Positions 31,540 through 39,162 of a stretch of DNA of 39,162 bases are shown piece after piece. Under the pieces are notes generated by a model. That model worked only from the letters and a program-made list of their open reading frames with translations. It made no database searches and was not told the DNA's origin. The position numbers and the translations under genes are program-made. Positions within the stretch are counted from its first letter, which is position 1. Each line of letters starts with the position of its first letter. The stretch covers positions 1 to 39,162 of the forward strand of contig JAIOPV010000157.1 in NCBI GenBank assembly GCA_021413735.1. The letters are read 5' to 3'. The DNA is from Planctomycetota bacterium (GTDB taxonomy: Bacteria; Planctomycetota; Planctomycetia; Gemmatales; Gemmataceae).

Positions 31540-32808
31540 TTACGGCTGCTTGTGCAGAACGCCGCTCTTCATCACGAGTTTCACTTTCCGCAGCTTCTTG
31601 ATGTCCTTCGTGGGGTCGCCCTCCACAGCCACCAAATCCGCGACGAACCCGGGCTTCACCGCTCCGAGTTTCTCCTCGAAATGCAGTGCCTTCGCAGCGA
31701 CACTCGTTGCGGCTTTCAGAGCTTGAACCGGCGTCATGCCGTATTCGACCAGCATCTCGATTTCGCGTGCTCCGTCGCCGTGAGCGAACACGCCGATGTC
31801 ACTGCCGTTCACCACCGTAACGCCTGCTTCCAACGCCGCCTTGAAGCTCAGCCGCTTCGTCTTCAGGCCGGTTGGCTCGGGTTTGCCGGTTTGCCAGCCG
31901 TCGAAGTATCGTGCGTAACCTTCCGCGGCCGCGAGCGTCGGACAGTAGCCGACGTTGTGCTTCGCCATCAGCCGAAACACCTCGACGTCGCCCTCGTCGC
32001 CGTGTTCGATTGTCTCGACACCCGCGAGGGTCGCACGCCGCATTCCTTCCTTCGATTGTGCATGTGCGACGACCGGAACGCCAGCATCGCGGGCCGTGGT
32101 CACGACCAGTTTCAGTTCGTCGAGTGAGAACGCGGGCTTCGGCCCTGGACCCGGACCGTGCGGCGTGTCGGCGTAGATTTTGATCCAGTCAGCACCGGCG
32201 CGGATCTGCTCACGAACGACGGTCCGGAGCTTCTCGCCGTCGGCTTCGTCAGCACCCTGCGGAATGCGCCATTCCGGAGCGTGGTTCCGCGGCGCATAAC
32301 TTCCCGTGGCAACGATGGCCTTGGTTGTGACCAGCAACCGCGGCCCCGGAATGATGCCTTTCTCGATGGCCGACTTGATGCCGACATCTGCGTAGCCCGC
32401 GCCTTCCGTGCCGAGATCGCGGAGCGTCGTGAAGCCACTCAGAAGCCCAGCCTTCGCGTGGTTCGTGGCCCGGCAAATTCTTTCAGCGAGCGGTTCCTTC
32501 AGCACTTGATCGTCCCATTTCGTCTCGTCGTACGGATGAAGCAGCAAGTGCGAGTGTGCGTCAATCAGTCCCGGAAGCAGTGTCGTGCCGGGCAGTTCAA
32601 TCACCTTCGCGTTCTTGGGCACTTCCACCGTGTCGGCCGGTCCAGCTGCGGTAATCTTCTCACTCTTCACAACCACGACCCAGCCGGCATGAGCGCTCGC
32701 TGTGGTGCCGTCGAACACGCGATCTGGCTTCAGCAGGATCGACGTTTCGGACTGTGCGAATGAGGGTGAACCAATCGCGAGAGATGCGACCATCACAAGA
32801 AAACGCAT
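31540..32808 (-). CDS. Secreted amidohydrolase
   Basis: A 422-residue exported member of the amidohydrolase superfamily (imidazolonepropionase/Xaa-Pro dipeptidase-like group). Signal peptide MRFLVMVASLAIGSPSFAQ. The metal-binding HxH is in GLIDAHSHLLLHP; a carboxylated Lys is likely in ADWIKIYAD; VVAHAQSKEG and ETIEHGDEG give further His ligands; GSDIGVFAHGDG supplies the catalytic Asp. The C-terminal GAVKPGFVADLVAVEGDPTKDI is the usual last segment of the small domain. The substrate is probably a cyclic amide or dipeptide, uncertain. GGAGATA lies upstream of the ATG at 32808. It diverges from the Gfo/Idh/MocA gene with a partial palindrome between. Confidence 0.85.
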   Translation of the reverse strand: MRFLVMVASLAIGSPSFAQSETSILLKPDRVFDGTTASAHAGWVVVVKSEKITAAGPADTVEVPKNAKVIELPGTTLLPGLIDAHSHLLLHPYDETKWDDQVLKEPLAERICRATNHAKAGLLSGFTTLRDLGTEGAGYADVGIKSAIEKGIIPGPRLLVTTKAIVATGSYAPRNHAPEWRIPQGADEADGEKLRTVVREQIRAGADWIKIYADTPHGPGPGPKPAFSLDELKLVVTTARDAGVPVVAHAQSKEGMRRATLAGVETIEHGDEGDVEVFRLMAKHNVGYCPTLAAAEGYARYFDGWQTGKPEPTGLKTKRLSFKAALEAGVTVVNGSDIGVFAHGDGAREIEMLVEYGMTPVQALKAATSVAAKALHFEEKLGAVKPGFVADLVAVEGDPTKDIKKLRKVKLVMKSGVLHKQP

Positions 32809-32824
32809 GGGATATCTCCGAAAG

Positions 32825-32843
32825 TGCCGCTTGCGGCGTGGCA
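32825..32843. repeat. Single-arm copy of the GCCGCTTGCGGC family
   Basis: TGCCGCTTGCGGCGTGGCA carries one arm of the family seen at 3213, 5391 and 17635. The sequence CCGCTTGCGGCGT(A/G)GC is shared almost exactly with 17636-17651; no opposing arm is present. It lies 17 bases upstream of the amidohydrolase start in the divergent gap. Confidence 0.6.
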
Positions 32844-32929
32844 GTGCCAATGCAAAAACGAATCGTTGCTGTTGTGGGCCGTTTGGTTACAGTATGAGTG
32901 TCCAAGCCCTCCCACCCCAGGACTTCCGC

Positions 32930-34156
32930 ATGTCCAACAACTCCACAACACGCAGAGACTTTCTCGCCACAACAGCAGCGGCTTCCGCTGCCTCGCTGTT
33001 CCCAGGCGCAGCTTTCAGCCAGAACCGCCCCGCAGCCAACGAACGCATCACGATGGCCACCATCGGCACCGGCGGTCAAGGCAGCGGCGACATGGGCGGC
33101 TTCATGAGCTTCCCCGAAGTGCAGATGGTTGCCGTGTGCGACGTGGTGCCCGAACACCGCGAACGCGCCAAAAAGCAAGTGAACGACAAGTACAAGAACA
33201 ACGACTGCAAAGCGTACAACGATTTCCGCGATGTGCTGGCCCGCGAAGACATCGACGCTGTGCTGATCGGCACCCCCGACCACTGGCACGCGATCATTAC
33301 CATTGAGGCGTGCAAGGCCGGCAAAGACGTGTATTGCGAGAAGCCCGAGTGCCTCACGGTTCGCGAAGGCCGGGCGATGGTCGAAGCAGTTCGGCGCTAC
33401 GGCCGCGTGTTCTCGGGCGGCAGTCAGCGAGTGCTCGGCGACTATGGTGACTGGCCGCGAAGCATTTGGGGCGGGTCGATCGGCACCGTCAAGGAAGTGT
33501 ACGCCGATTGCTGGGGCCCGTCGGGCGACTGCAACTTGCCCGAGGAGAAACTGCCTGCCGGGATGACCGAAGCGGATTGGGATATGTGGCTCGGGCCAGC
33601 GCCGAAGCGGCCGTATCACTCGTCGCTGACGAAGGGCGGCTTCCGACCGTTCCGCGACTACAGCGGCGGCGGCATGACCGACTGGGGCGCTCACCGTTTC
33701 GGTGCCGCGATGTTTGCCACAGGTCACCACCTCACAGGACCAACCGACATCACGCCGCCCGATGGCAAGGACGTCAAACTGCTGACGTACACCTTCCCGG
33801 ACGGCATGAAGATGTATCACGGAGGCACGAACGACATCCGCTATGTCGGCACCGAGGGCGTAATCGACCGTGCGAATCCGAAGCCCGCGAAGCCGCCACA
33901 CGCTTCCGACATGCCGGGCTACAAGGGTCGCGGCGGCATCTTCGGCGACTTCCTCCATTGCGTGAAGACCCGCGAGAAGTGCTTCCGCGACATCGAGATC
34001 GCGCATCGCACCACGACGGTCTGCCATCTCGGGAACATCGCGTACTGGCTGAAACGGCCGTTGAAGTACGACCCCGTGAAAGAAGAGATCATCGGCGATG
34101 CCGAGGCCGCACGCTGGCTCGATCGCCCCAAACGCGAACCGTGGGCGTTGTCGTAA
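32930..34156 (+). CDS. Tat-exported Gfo/Idh/MocA family oxidoreductase
   Basis: A 408-residue NAD(P)-dependent oxidoreductase. The N-terminus has a twin-arginine signal (TRRDFLATTAAASAASLFPGAAF), so it is exported folded with its cofactor. The Rossmann fold begins at ATIGTGGQGSGDM, the nucleotide domain continues with VCDVVPEHRERA and AVLIGTPDHWHAI, and the conserved catalytic Lys is in YCEKPEC (usually EKP-L/M/I). The C-terminal domain has GGMTDWGAHRFGAAMFA with the catalytic His and the planctomycete-typical GGIFGDFLHCVKTREK and HLGNIAYWLKRPLKYDP. The substrate is probably a sugar or glycoside. The ATG at 32930 follows AGGA; an upstream in-frame ATG at 32894 is possible but would push the Tat signal inward. 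Confidence 0.88.
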   Translation: MSNNSTTRRDFLATTAAASAASLFPGAAFSQNRPAANERITMATIGTGGQGSGDMGGFMSFPEVQMVAVCDVVPEHRERAKKQVNDKYKNNDCKAYNDFRDVLAREDIDAVLIGTPDHWHAIITIEACKAGKDVYCEKPECLTVREGRAMVEAVRRYGRVFSGGSQRVLGDYGDWPRSIWGGSIGTVKEVYADCWGPSGDCNLPEEKLPAGMTEADWDMWLGPAPKRPYHSSLTKGGFRPFRDYSGGGMTDWGAHRFGAAMFATGHHLTGPTDITPPDGKDVKLLTYTFPDGMKMYHGGTNDIRYVGTEGVIDRANPKPAKPPHASDMPGYKGRGGIFGDFLHCVKTREKCFRDIEIAHRTTTVCHLGNIAYWLKRPLKYDPVKEEIIGDAEAARWLDRPKREPWALS

Positions 34157-34185
34157 AACCTACCGCTTCGCGGTTGTCAACTCGT

Positions 34186-34208
34186 CGGCGGTCCCGCTGG
34201 GACCGCCG
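34186..34208. repeat. 10-bp GC-rich hairpin between two plus-strand genes
   Basis: CGGCGGTCCC (34186-34195) pairs perfectly with 34199-34208 around a 3-base loop. It lies in the 92-base gap between the oxidoreductase and the HEAT-repeat gene. There is no T tract, so it is not a standard terminator; it may be another small palindromic repeat. Confidence 0.6.
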
Positions 34209-34248
34209 CTAAACCTCCCTGCACCAACCTCGCCAGACATTCACACAT

Positions 34249-36348
34249 ATGATGCGTTTCATTCTCCCCGCGCTGCTCCTGTGCGCCTCGACCGCGAATG
34301 CGGCACCGCCCGACCTCAAGAGCAAAACCCTCGCCGAAACCTTCACCGAGTTGTTGCCCGGCCTCGGCAAAGGCGATAACAACGCCAAAGACTCTCCTGG
34401 GCAGAAGTGGCAAGACATCTGCTTTGCGATCGGTGCCCCCGGCAACGAAAAGCTCCGCACTGAAGCCTGCACCCTGATGGCTGCAAAGCTCGACGACAAG
34501 ACGCCGAAGTCCGCTCGTCTCTGGCTGCTCGCACAACTTCAACGCATCGGCAACGAAGAATCGGTCGAAGGAGTCGCAGGCGTTCTTGTCGATCCAGACG
34601 CCGAACTTCGCGAGGCCGCCGTGCGCGTTCTGGCGAATAACCCCAGTCCCAAAGCAACCGAGAAACTCACGGAGCGACTCTCCAAAGTGACGGGACCGTC
34701 GCTCGATGCCAGCGGCATCAAAGCGAAGGTCGGTCTGCTGAACGCTCTCGGTCGTCGAGGTGATGCCACCACTGTGAGCCTCATCGCGAGGAGTCTCGAC
34801 GGCACCGGCGCTGCCGAGGTTGCGGCAGCCCAGGCACTCGGTCGCATTCCCGGACCGGAAGCCGCGAAAGCTCTGGAAGCAGCGAGAGCCGCAAGCAAGG
34901 GGGCCGTTCATAACGCCATCGCGGATTCGCTCCTCGCACACGCCGACCGCTTGCTCAAGGCCGGCAAGACAGCCGACGCGGCTGCAATCTACAAGGAGCT
35001 GAACACGAAGGATGAAGCCAAGCCGATTCGGCTCGCGGCCCTTCGTGGCACGATTCAGAGCAGTGGCGACAAAGCGGGCGAGTTGATCCTCGAAATTCTC
35101 ACGGGCACCGACGCTGGCGCGAGCGCCATCGCAGTTGGTCAGATCGACAGCCTCTCGGCTCCTTCTCTCAAGACGCTCGCCGCGAACATCGAGAAGCTCG
35201 CAGTGCCAAGTCGCGTGCTGGTCATCACCGCCATCGCGGCTCGTGGCGACAAGACGCAGCTTCCGATTGCCGTCGCTGCTTCGACATCACAAGACCCAGC
35301 CGTGAAGAAGGCTGGCGTGCTGGCTCTCGGTCGACTTGGTGATGCGACTTCGGTGGAACTGCTTCTCAACTTGATGGCTGGCAAAGACGCGACGGCGGGC
35401 ATCGCGGCTGAGAGCCTGGCGGCGCTTCCCGCTGACGGCGTGAACGAAAAGTTGCTCGCGGTTCTTGAAGCGGAGAAAGCTCCCGCCAAGACCGTGGCGC
35501 TGATTGGCATTCTCGAACGCCGCAAGGCCACGACCGCTGTTCCCGCACTGTTGAAGGCTGCGAGTGGTACCGATTCTGGCATTCGCACGGCGGCCTTCAA
35601 CGGGCTGAAAGCACTGGCAACTCCAGAACATCTTCCGGGCATGATCGCGGCGTTCCTCAAGACTGAAAAGGGCAAGGAACGCGAGCAAGCGGAACAGGCG
35701 ATCGTGGCGGTGGCGTTCCAGAGCATGAACACGGAGAAGCGAGCCGAGCCGGTGCTGGCTGCGATCAAGGACACGGCGAAGGACCGCGCTGCCGAACTGT
35801 TGCCACTGTTGGGTCGTCTTGGCGGAACGGACGCCCGGAAGGTCGTTCGCGAGGCGGTTGCCGGCACCGATCCTGCGCTGCACGACGCAGCAGTTGTCGC
35901 CATCTGTAACTGGCCCGACATCAGCATGAACGACGACCTGATCGCGCTGGTTGAGAAATCGAAGGTGGACAGCGAGAAGTTGCGTTCGCTGCAAGCGTTG
36001 ATTCGCGTGAACACGGTGTTGATCGACCGCACGCCCGAGGAGCGGCTCGCGGCTCTCGGCGTGATGAAGAAGGCGATGGAGCTGGCATCACGCGATGAGG
36101 AACGGCGAGCGATTCTGGAAGGTCTCGGCAACATTCGCCACCTCGACACGCTGCACTTTGTGGTGCCGTATCTGGATCAGCCGGCGCTGGCACAAGCAGC
36201 GTGCAAGGGCATCGTAGACCTGGCGCACTCGAAGATGCTTCGCGATCCGAACAAGGCGGAGTTCGTGAAGGTGCTCGATCGCGTGATCGCGACGACCAAG
36301 GATAAGGGATTGGCTGACCGAGCGAAGGGCTACAAGACCGCCCCGTGA
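34249..36348 (+). CDS. Secreted HEAT-repeat protein
   Basis: A 699-residue exported protein built of alpha-helical HEAT/PBS-lyase-like repeats. Signal peptide MMRFILPALLLCASTANAA. Repeats of about 30 residues run throughout: ARLWLLAQLQRIGNEESVEGVAGVLVDPDAELREAAVRVLANNPS, KAKVGLLNALGRRGDATTVSLIARSLDG, KKAGVLALGRLGDATSVELLLNLM, and others. The overall form is a solenoid, probably a periplasmic protein-binding scaffold. No enzyme motif is seen. The first of two adjacent ATG codons was taken as start; the second (34252) is equally possible. It converges on the DUF4139 gene, with a repeat element in the gap. Confidence 0.82.
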   Translation: MMRFILPALLLCASTANAAPPDLKSKTLAETFTELLPGLGKGDNNAKDSPGQKWQDICFAIGAPGNEKLRTEACTLMAAKLDDKTPKSARLWLLAQLQRIGNEESVEGVAGVLVDPDAELREAAVRVLANNPSPKATEKLTERLSKVTGPSLDASGIKAKVGLLNALGRRGDATTVSLIARSLDGTGAAEVAAAQALGRIPGPEAAKALEAARAASKGAVHNAIADSLLAHADRLLKAGKTADAAAIYKELNTKDEAKPIRLAALRGTIQSSGDKAGELILEILTGTDAGASAIAVGQIDSLSAPSLKTLAANIEKLAVPSRVLVITAIAARGDKTQLPIAVAASTSQDPAVKKAGVLALGRLGDATSVELLLNLMAGKDATAGIAAESLAALPADGVNEKLLAVLEAEKAPAKTVALIGILERRKATTAVPALLKAASGTDSGIRTAAFNGLKALATPEHLPGMIAAFLKTEKGKEREQAEQAIVAVAFQSMNTEKRAEPVLAAIKDTAKDRAAELLPLLGRLGGTDARKVVREAVAGTDPALHDAAVVAICNWPDISMNDDLIALVEKSKVDSEKLRSLQALIRVNTVLIDRTPEERLAALGVMKKAMELASRDEERRAILEGLGNIRHLDTLHFVVPYLDQPALAQAACKGIVDLAHSKMLRDPNKAEFVKVLDRVIATTKDKGLADRAKGYKTAP

Positions 36349-36357
36349 AACGTCTTT

Positions 36358-36489
36358 GCCCTCTCCCCTTGCGGGAGAGGGTGGCCGCGCTTCGCGGCCG
36401 GGTGAGGTGTACAAGCGTTACATCTCGATTCGGCTTATCCCTCATCCGCTCACTTCGTTCGCTGTCCTCTCCCGAAAGGGGAGAGGCCG
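36358..36489. repeat. Composite palindromic repeat between convergent genes
   Basis: Several nested hairpins: CCCTCTCC...GGAGAGGG at 36359-36381, GGCCGCG...CGCGGCC at about 36383-36399, and CCTCTCCC...GGGAGAGG at 36466-36486. Starts with CCCTCTCCCC and ends with GGGGAGAGG, so the outer ends are inversely related. It fills most of the 155-base gap between the HEAT gene and the DUF4139 gene. From memory, similar sequences are common between genes in Gemmataceae and other high-GC bacteria. Confidence 0.8.
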
Positions 36490-36503
36490 AAATCAAAATC
36501 GCA

Positions 36504-38627
36504 TCACTCCGGCACGGCCGTTTCAAACTCCAGTGCCGTTAGCGTCTGGTTCAATCTCGCCTTTGCGATGTCGCGATCCGTCTGGTGCTGTTTCACGTCC
36601 TTGGCAATCACTTCCAGCCGATCCTCTTGCTGCCCCAGCGTGCGCACGAAACGCTCCCGCAACTCCTTCTCACTGGCGCGTTCGCCGAGCGAACCCAGGT
36701 TGTCGCGGATACGCTTCTGCTCCGCGTGGATCTGTTCACGCTCAGTGGCGAGTTGACGCAACTTCTCTTCGAACGCCGCAATCTCATGACGAATCTTGAA
36801 CGAGTCTCGCAGCACCGTCTCCGTTTGTTTGTCGATGAAACGGCCCTCCACCCATGCCGTCACCTGCGTATCAGAGATATCGCCGAGGTAGAACATCTGG
36901 CTGTCGGGTTGCTGCATCTTCACCACAAACGTCATCGACTTGTTCGGCAGGATGAACTTGAATCGCCAGAAATGCTCGGTGATTTCGTGCGGGGCAGGGG
37001 TGTCGAACAGTTGCCAGTCGCCATTCTGGGAATTGCCTCGCGGGTGATCCAGATAGAGCTTCTGTTCCTTGTCCGACTTGCTCGTGAAGGTGTACGTCGT
37101 CTGGCTCACCTGGCCGTAGTGAGTGAACATCACGCCGTTCTTGATGACGACGCGGCTCACGTTCTGCCGGTAGCTCTTGATGTTGTCGAGGACACGCACG
37201 GCCAGCTCCACGGCATACCCGACGAGACGCTTTTCGGTCGGTTTCAGGGTGTCAAGCATTGCCTCGCCAACGTAACTGCCCTGTTCCAGAACCGTGACCG
37301 GGCCGCCTTCGAGAGTTAGCCCCGTGGTGTTCTCGAACTCGACGCAGCGCATCGGGTTCTCGGCTCGTGCCGCCTTCTGGTACAGCAGAACCGACCGGCC
37401 CGCGAACGGCTTCAGCACGATCGGCACAAGCGCCGACTGATTCCGCCGCACCGTGACGGGTTTCTCGATGCCGTATTCGAACAGATCGCCGACTTGCCGT
37501 TCGCGTGTCTGCGCCTGAACGGAGGAGACGGCCGATTGACGATCACCACCGCCACTGCCGCCACCCCCGTAACCACCGCGACCGCCGCCACCACCGCCGA
37601 GTGCGGCGTGCGCTGGCACGCTCATCATTGGCGCTGCAATGGGTGTGGCGCGGCCGGCGCAGGTTGTGTCGTCGACGACCAACTCGAACTCGCTGTTGTC
37701 GGAATCCGTCTCAAAGATATCCACGCCGCTTTCGGCCAGCGGAGGCAGTACGCCGGTCGTTTCTTTCACTTCAACAACGGGGCGGCGAATATAGCGTGGC
37801 GTGTACAAGTCGTGAACGAATGACACCGGCAACCCCGCGACGAGCGTCAGCGATACGTCGGTCCAGTCTTCGTCCGACGTGTTATCGACGACTGCCCATC
37901 CTTGAATGAGTGGTTGTAGTTCTGGCCCGCTCCCTGGCGGTCGCGGCTCGTTCGGAGTTGGCGAGCCGCGACCGCTAGAGAGCGGTGTTTCTTCGCCAAG
38001 CAGTATCCGATACGTCGCCTTCCAAACAGGCGCTTCCAGCACGTAGCTCACACGCACCGTGCGTTTGCCTTCACCCTGCGCGAACAACGTGAACGCCCGA
38101 GCGTCCTTCTTCTTCGAGGCAAGTTGCGTCTTCAGATAGAAGTCGAGATCACGCTTGATGCCGTCGTCGAGCAGCGTCAGTTCCAGATCGAACAGGTCGA
38201 ACGTGCGGACATCGGCCGAATCGGTCAGCAGCGAAAGCCGAACTTGCGTTGTGGTGCCTGTTTCGGTGTGTGTCTCGATGGTGTCGATGCCCAGAATCGC
38301 GCCCTGTACGGCAACGCTACCGGTGGGTTTCACGGCTGCCCTGGCGCCCTTGAGCTGCGGCAGTAAACCGACGAGACTTCCCGAATCGGGGATACTCAGG
38401 GCAATCTCGGCGAGAAGTTGCTCGATGGGTGTCGTTGAATCGTAAGAGACGGCGGAGACGGTGCCGCCGTGGAGATCGAGAACTGTGAGCGATTTCAGGA
38501 CGTCGCTGACTTCGCGTTGCTTGAAGGATAGCGACAGCGACGCATCGCCTTCGATTGCGGCTTCACGCTCAAAGTATCCGACGCCATGCTTGTACAGCAC
38601 GACGCGGCGAATGGGGAGGTTCGACAT
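36504..38627 (-). CDS. DUF4139-domain protein with in-frame palindrome insertion
   Basis: A 707-residue protein of the DUF4139 family (related to the mucoidy inhibitor A group). The N-terminus reads MSNLPIRRVVLYKHGVGYFEREA, the typical first strand with VLYKHGVGY. The middle (about 185-520) has VSYVLEAPVWKATYRI and QGWAVVDNTSDEDWTDVSLTLVAGLPVSF, the DUF4139 signature, and a poly-Gly loop (GGGGGGRGGYGGGG). The C-terminus is a coiled coil (about 610-700). There is no signal peptide, so it is cytosolic or of unknown location. Residues about 214-233 (GRGSPTPNEPRPPGSG) are encoded by a palindromic repeat inserted in frame. GGAGCGAGT precedes the ATG. Confidence 0.82.
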   Translation of the reverse strand: MSNLPIRRVVLYKHGVGYFEREAAIEGDASLSLSFKQREVSDVLKSLTVLDLHGGTVSAVSYDSTTPIEQLLAEIALSIPDSGSLVGLLPQLKGARAAVKPTGSVAVQGAILGIDTIETHTETGTTTQVRLSLLTDSADVRTFDLFDLELTLLDDGIKRDLDFYLKTQLASKKKDARAFTLFAQGEGKRTVRVSYVLEAPVWKATYRILLGEETPLSSGRGSPTPNEPRPPGSGPELQPLIQGWAVVDNTSDEDWTDVSLTLVAGLPVSFVHDLYTPRYIRRPVVEVKETTGVLPPLAESGVDIFETDSDNSEFELVVDDTTCAGRATPIAAPMMSVPAHAALGGGGGGRGGYGGGGSGGGDRQSAVSSVQAQTRERQVGDLFEYGIEKPVTVRRNQSALVPIVLKPFAGRSVLLYQKAARAENPMRCVEFENTTGLTLEGGPVTVLEQGSYVGEAMLDTLKPTEKRLVGYAVELAVRVLDNIKSYRQNVSRVVIKNGVMFTHYGQVSQTTYTFTSKSDKEQKLYLDHPRGNSQNGDWQLFDTPAPHEITEHFWRFKFILPNKSMTFVVKMQQPDSQMFYLGDISDTQVTAWVEGRFIDKQTETVLRDSFKIRHEIAAFEEKLRQLATEREQIHAEQKRIRDNLGSLGERASEKELRERFVRTLGQQEDRLEVIAKDVKQHQTDRDIAKARLNQTLTALEFETAVPE
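37930..37985. repeat. 14-bp-stem palindrome inserted in the DUF4139 gene
   Basis: GCGGTCGCGGCTCG (37937-37950) pairs perfectly with 37962-37975, with an 11-base loop. It interrupts the DUF4139 reading frame without closing it and adds a Pro/Gly/Arg/Ser-rich loop (SPTPNEPRPPGSG). Outer limits are approximate. Confidence 0.85.
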
Positions 38628-38896
38628 ACTCGCTCCGATTCCGACCGTGGGGCACGACTCGACCGTGCTGATGATTTACGACTACGACTTTCCCAGCATG
38701 ACGCGACGAATCGGTAGAAAGCCCGCAATCGGAATATACGACGCGGGCGAGACTTGAACGCGGTCCGACACTTTTCATCTCTCAGAACGCAACTTGCTCC
38801 GGTCGAAGCGATAGAATGGCCGGTGTCTTTTGTGGCCGACCGCTAGGCCGGGGTGAAAAGATTGGCGCTCCGCCCGACGTGTGGTGAAATAAGTTC

Positions 38897-39162
38897 ATGA
38901 AGCTGCTCACCTCGGTTCTGCCCCGCGGCCGAATCCTCACCGACGACGGCTGGTTCACACTCGCCGTGTGCGGGTTCTTCATCGGCCTCGAAGTCGTCGG
39001 CCGCTACGCCGCGATTTCCGACTTTCACGACGGTCTCGCGGGCTTCGCCCTCATGATGGGCATCGCCGCCATCGCCGCACGACATCGACGTGCGCCCCTC
39101 GCCTGGGTAACTGGCCTCGCGAACTGGTGCCAACGCCTCGGCGTCTCGCTCGCCACCCTTCG
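38897..39162 (+). CDS. Membrane protein, 3' end outside the window
   Basis: An open frame of at least 88 codons runs from ATG at 38897 off the right edge. The predicted protein starts MKLLTSVLPRGRILTDDGWF and has two hydrophobic segments (about residues 19-37, WFTLAVCGFFIGLEVVG, and 49-62, GFALMMGIAAIAA) separated by a short loop with DFHDG. It is not long enough to assign a family. The Shine-Dalgarno is weak. The 269-base gap upstream (38628-38896) shows only a short GGCC-rich repeat near 38833-38850 and nothing else I can name. Confidence 0.55.
   Translation, partial: MKLLTSVLPRGRILTDDGWFTLAVCGFFIGLEVVGRYAAISDFHDGLAGFALMMGIAAIAARHRRAPLAWVTGLANWCQRLGVSLATL

Noticed and set aside
32660-34027. 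Minus-strand open frame (455 codons) opposite the Gfo/Idh/MocA gene
   Set aside because: The plus-strand gene has Tat signal and family motifs; the antisense frame has none.

Overview
This window looks like a chromosomal segment of a planctomycete, most likely a member of the Gemmataceae. I infer this from marker families recognised by eye: a DUF1559 prepilin-like protein, a BBP7-type outer-membrane barrel protein, a TIGR03067 protein, an FhcB (formylmethanofuran dehydrogenase subunit B) homologue, an ECF sigma factor with a very large anti-sigma partner, many secreted HEAT, VWA and Gfo/Idh/MocA proteins, high GC, and a dense load of dispersed palindromic repeats. No database search was possible, so species-level placement is open.

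Layout. 1-7.6 kb: HAD-IIA phosphatase, small secreted thioredoxin-like protein and FhcB on the minus strand; a two-propeller secreted sugar-dehydrogenase-like protein on plus; a lipoprotein + MCE-domain pair on minus. 7.6-12.2 kb: a VWA-domain protein followed, after a 25-bp perfect hairpin, by a divergent adenylosuccinate synthetase paralogue carrying an in-frame repeat insertion; then an EF-hand lipoprotein and a DUF1559 protein. 12.2-17.7 kb: secreted AroQ-gamma chorismate mutase, tRNA-Leu(GAG), a SnoaL/NTF2-like protein, a BBP7 barrel, and a minus-strand SMR transporter - SelA - VWA operon. 17.7-21.9 kb: ECF sigma factor and a 1125-residue anti-sigma factor (zinc finger, membrane helix, DUF4349, four 103-residue repeats, second membrane helix), then a 162-bp palindromic element. 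22-24.3 kb: duplicated antitoxin genes plus a ParE-like toxin, a TGGTTCCGG repeat cluster, and an NAD-type isocitrate dehydrogenase. 24.5-28.3 kb: a 1021-residue membrane protein with zinc ribbon, proline-rich PPGYP region and caspase-like domain; a nicotinamidase. 28.3-34.2 kb: secreted ARPP-1 domain protein, TIGR03067 protein, EPKK-repeat protein, secreted amidohydrolase and a Tat-exported Gfo/Idh/MocA oxidoreductase. 34.2-39.2 kb: HEAT-repeat protein, DUF4139 protein with an in-frame palindrome, and the start of a membrane protein cut by the window end.

How things may fit together. Clear functional units are sigma/anti-sigma, antitoxin/antitoxin/toxin, SMR-SelA-VWA, and lipoprotein-MCE. 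The most unexpected link is a 24-residue block that is nearly identical (19 of 24 positions) in two otherwise unrelated envelope proteins: the anti-sigma factor and the ARPP-1 protein about 10 kb away. With the caspase-like membrane protein, which has a possible ECF-type promoter, this could point to an envelope stress or cell-fate circuit; that is inference. A second theme is that palindromic repeats of several families sit between genes and, in two cases, inside open reading frames where they are translated as extra loops.
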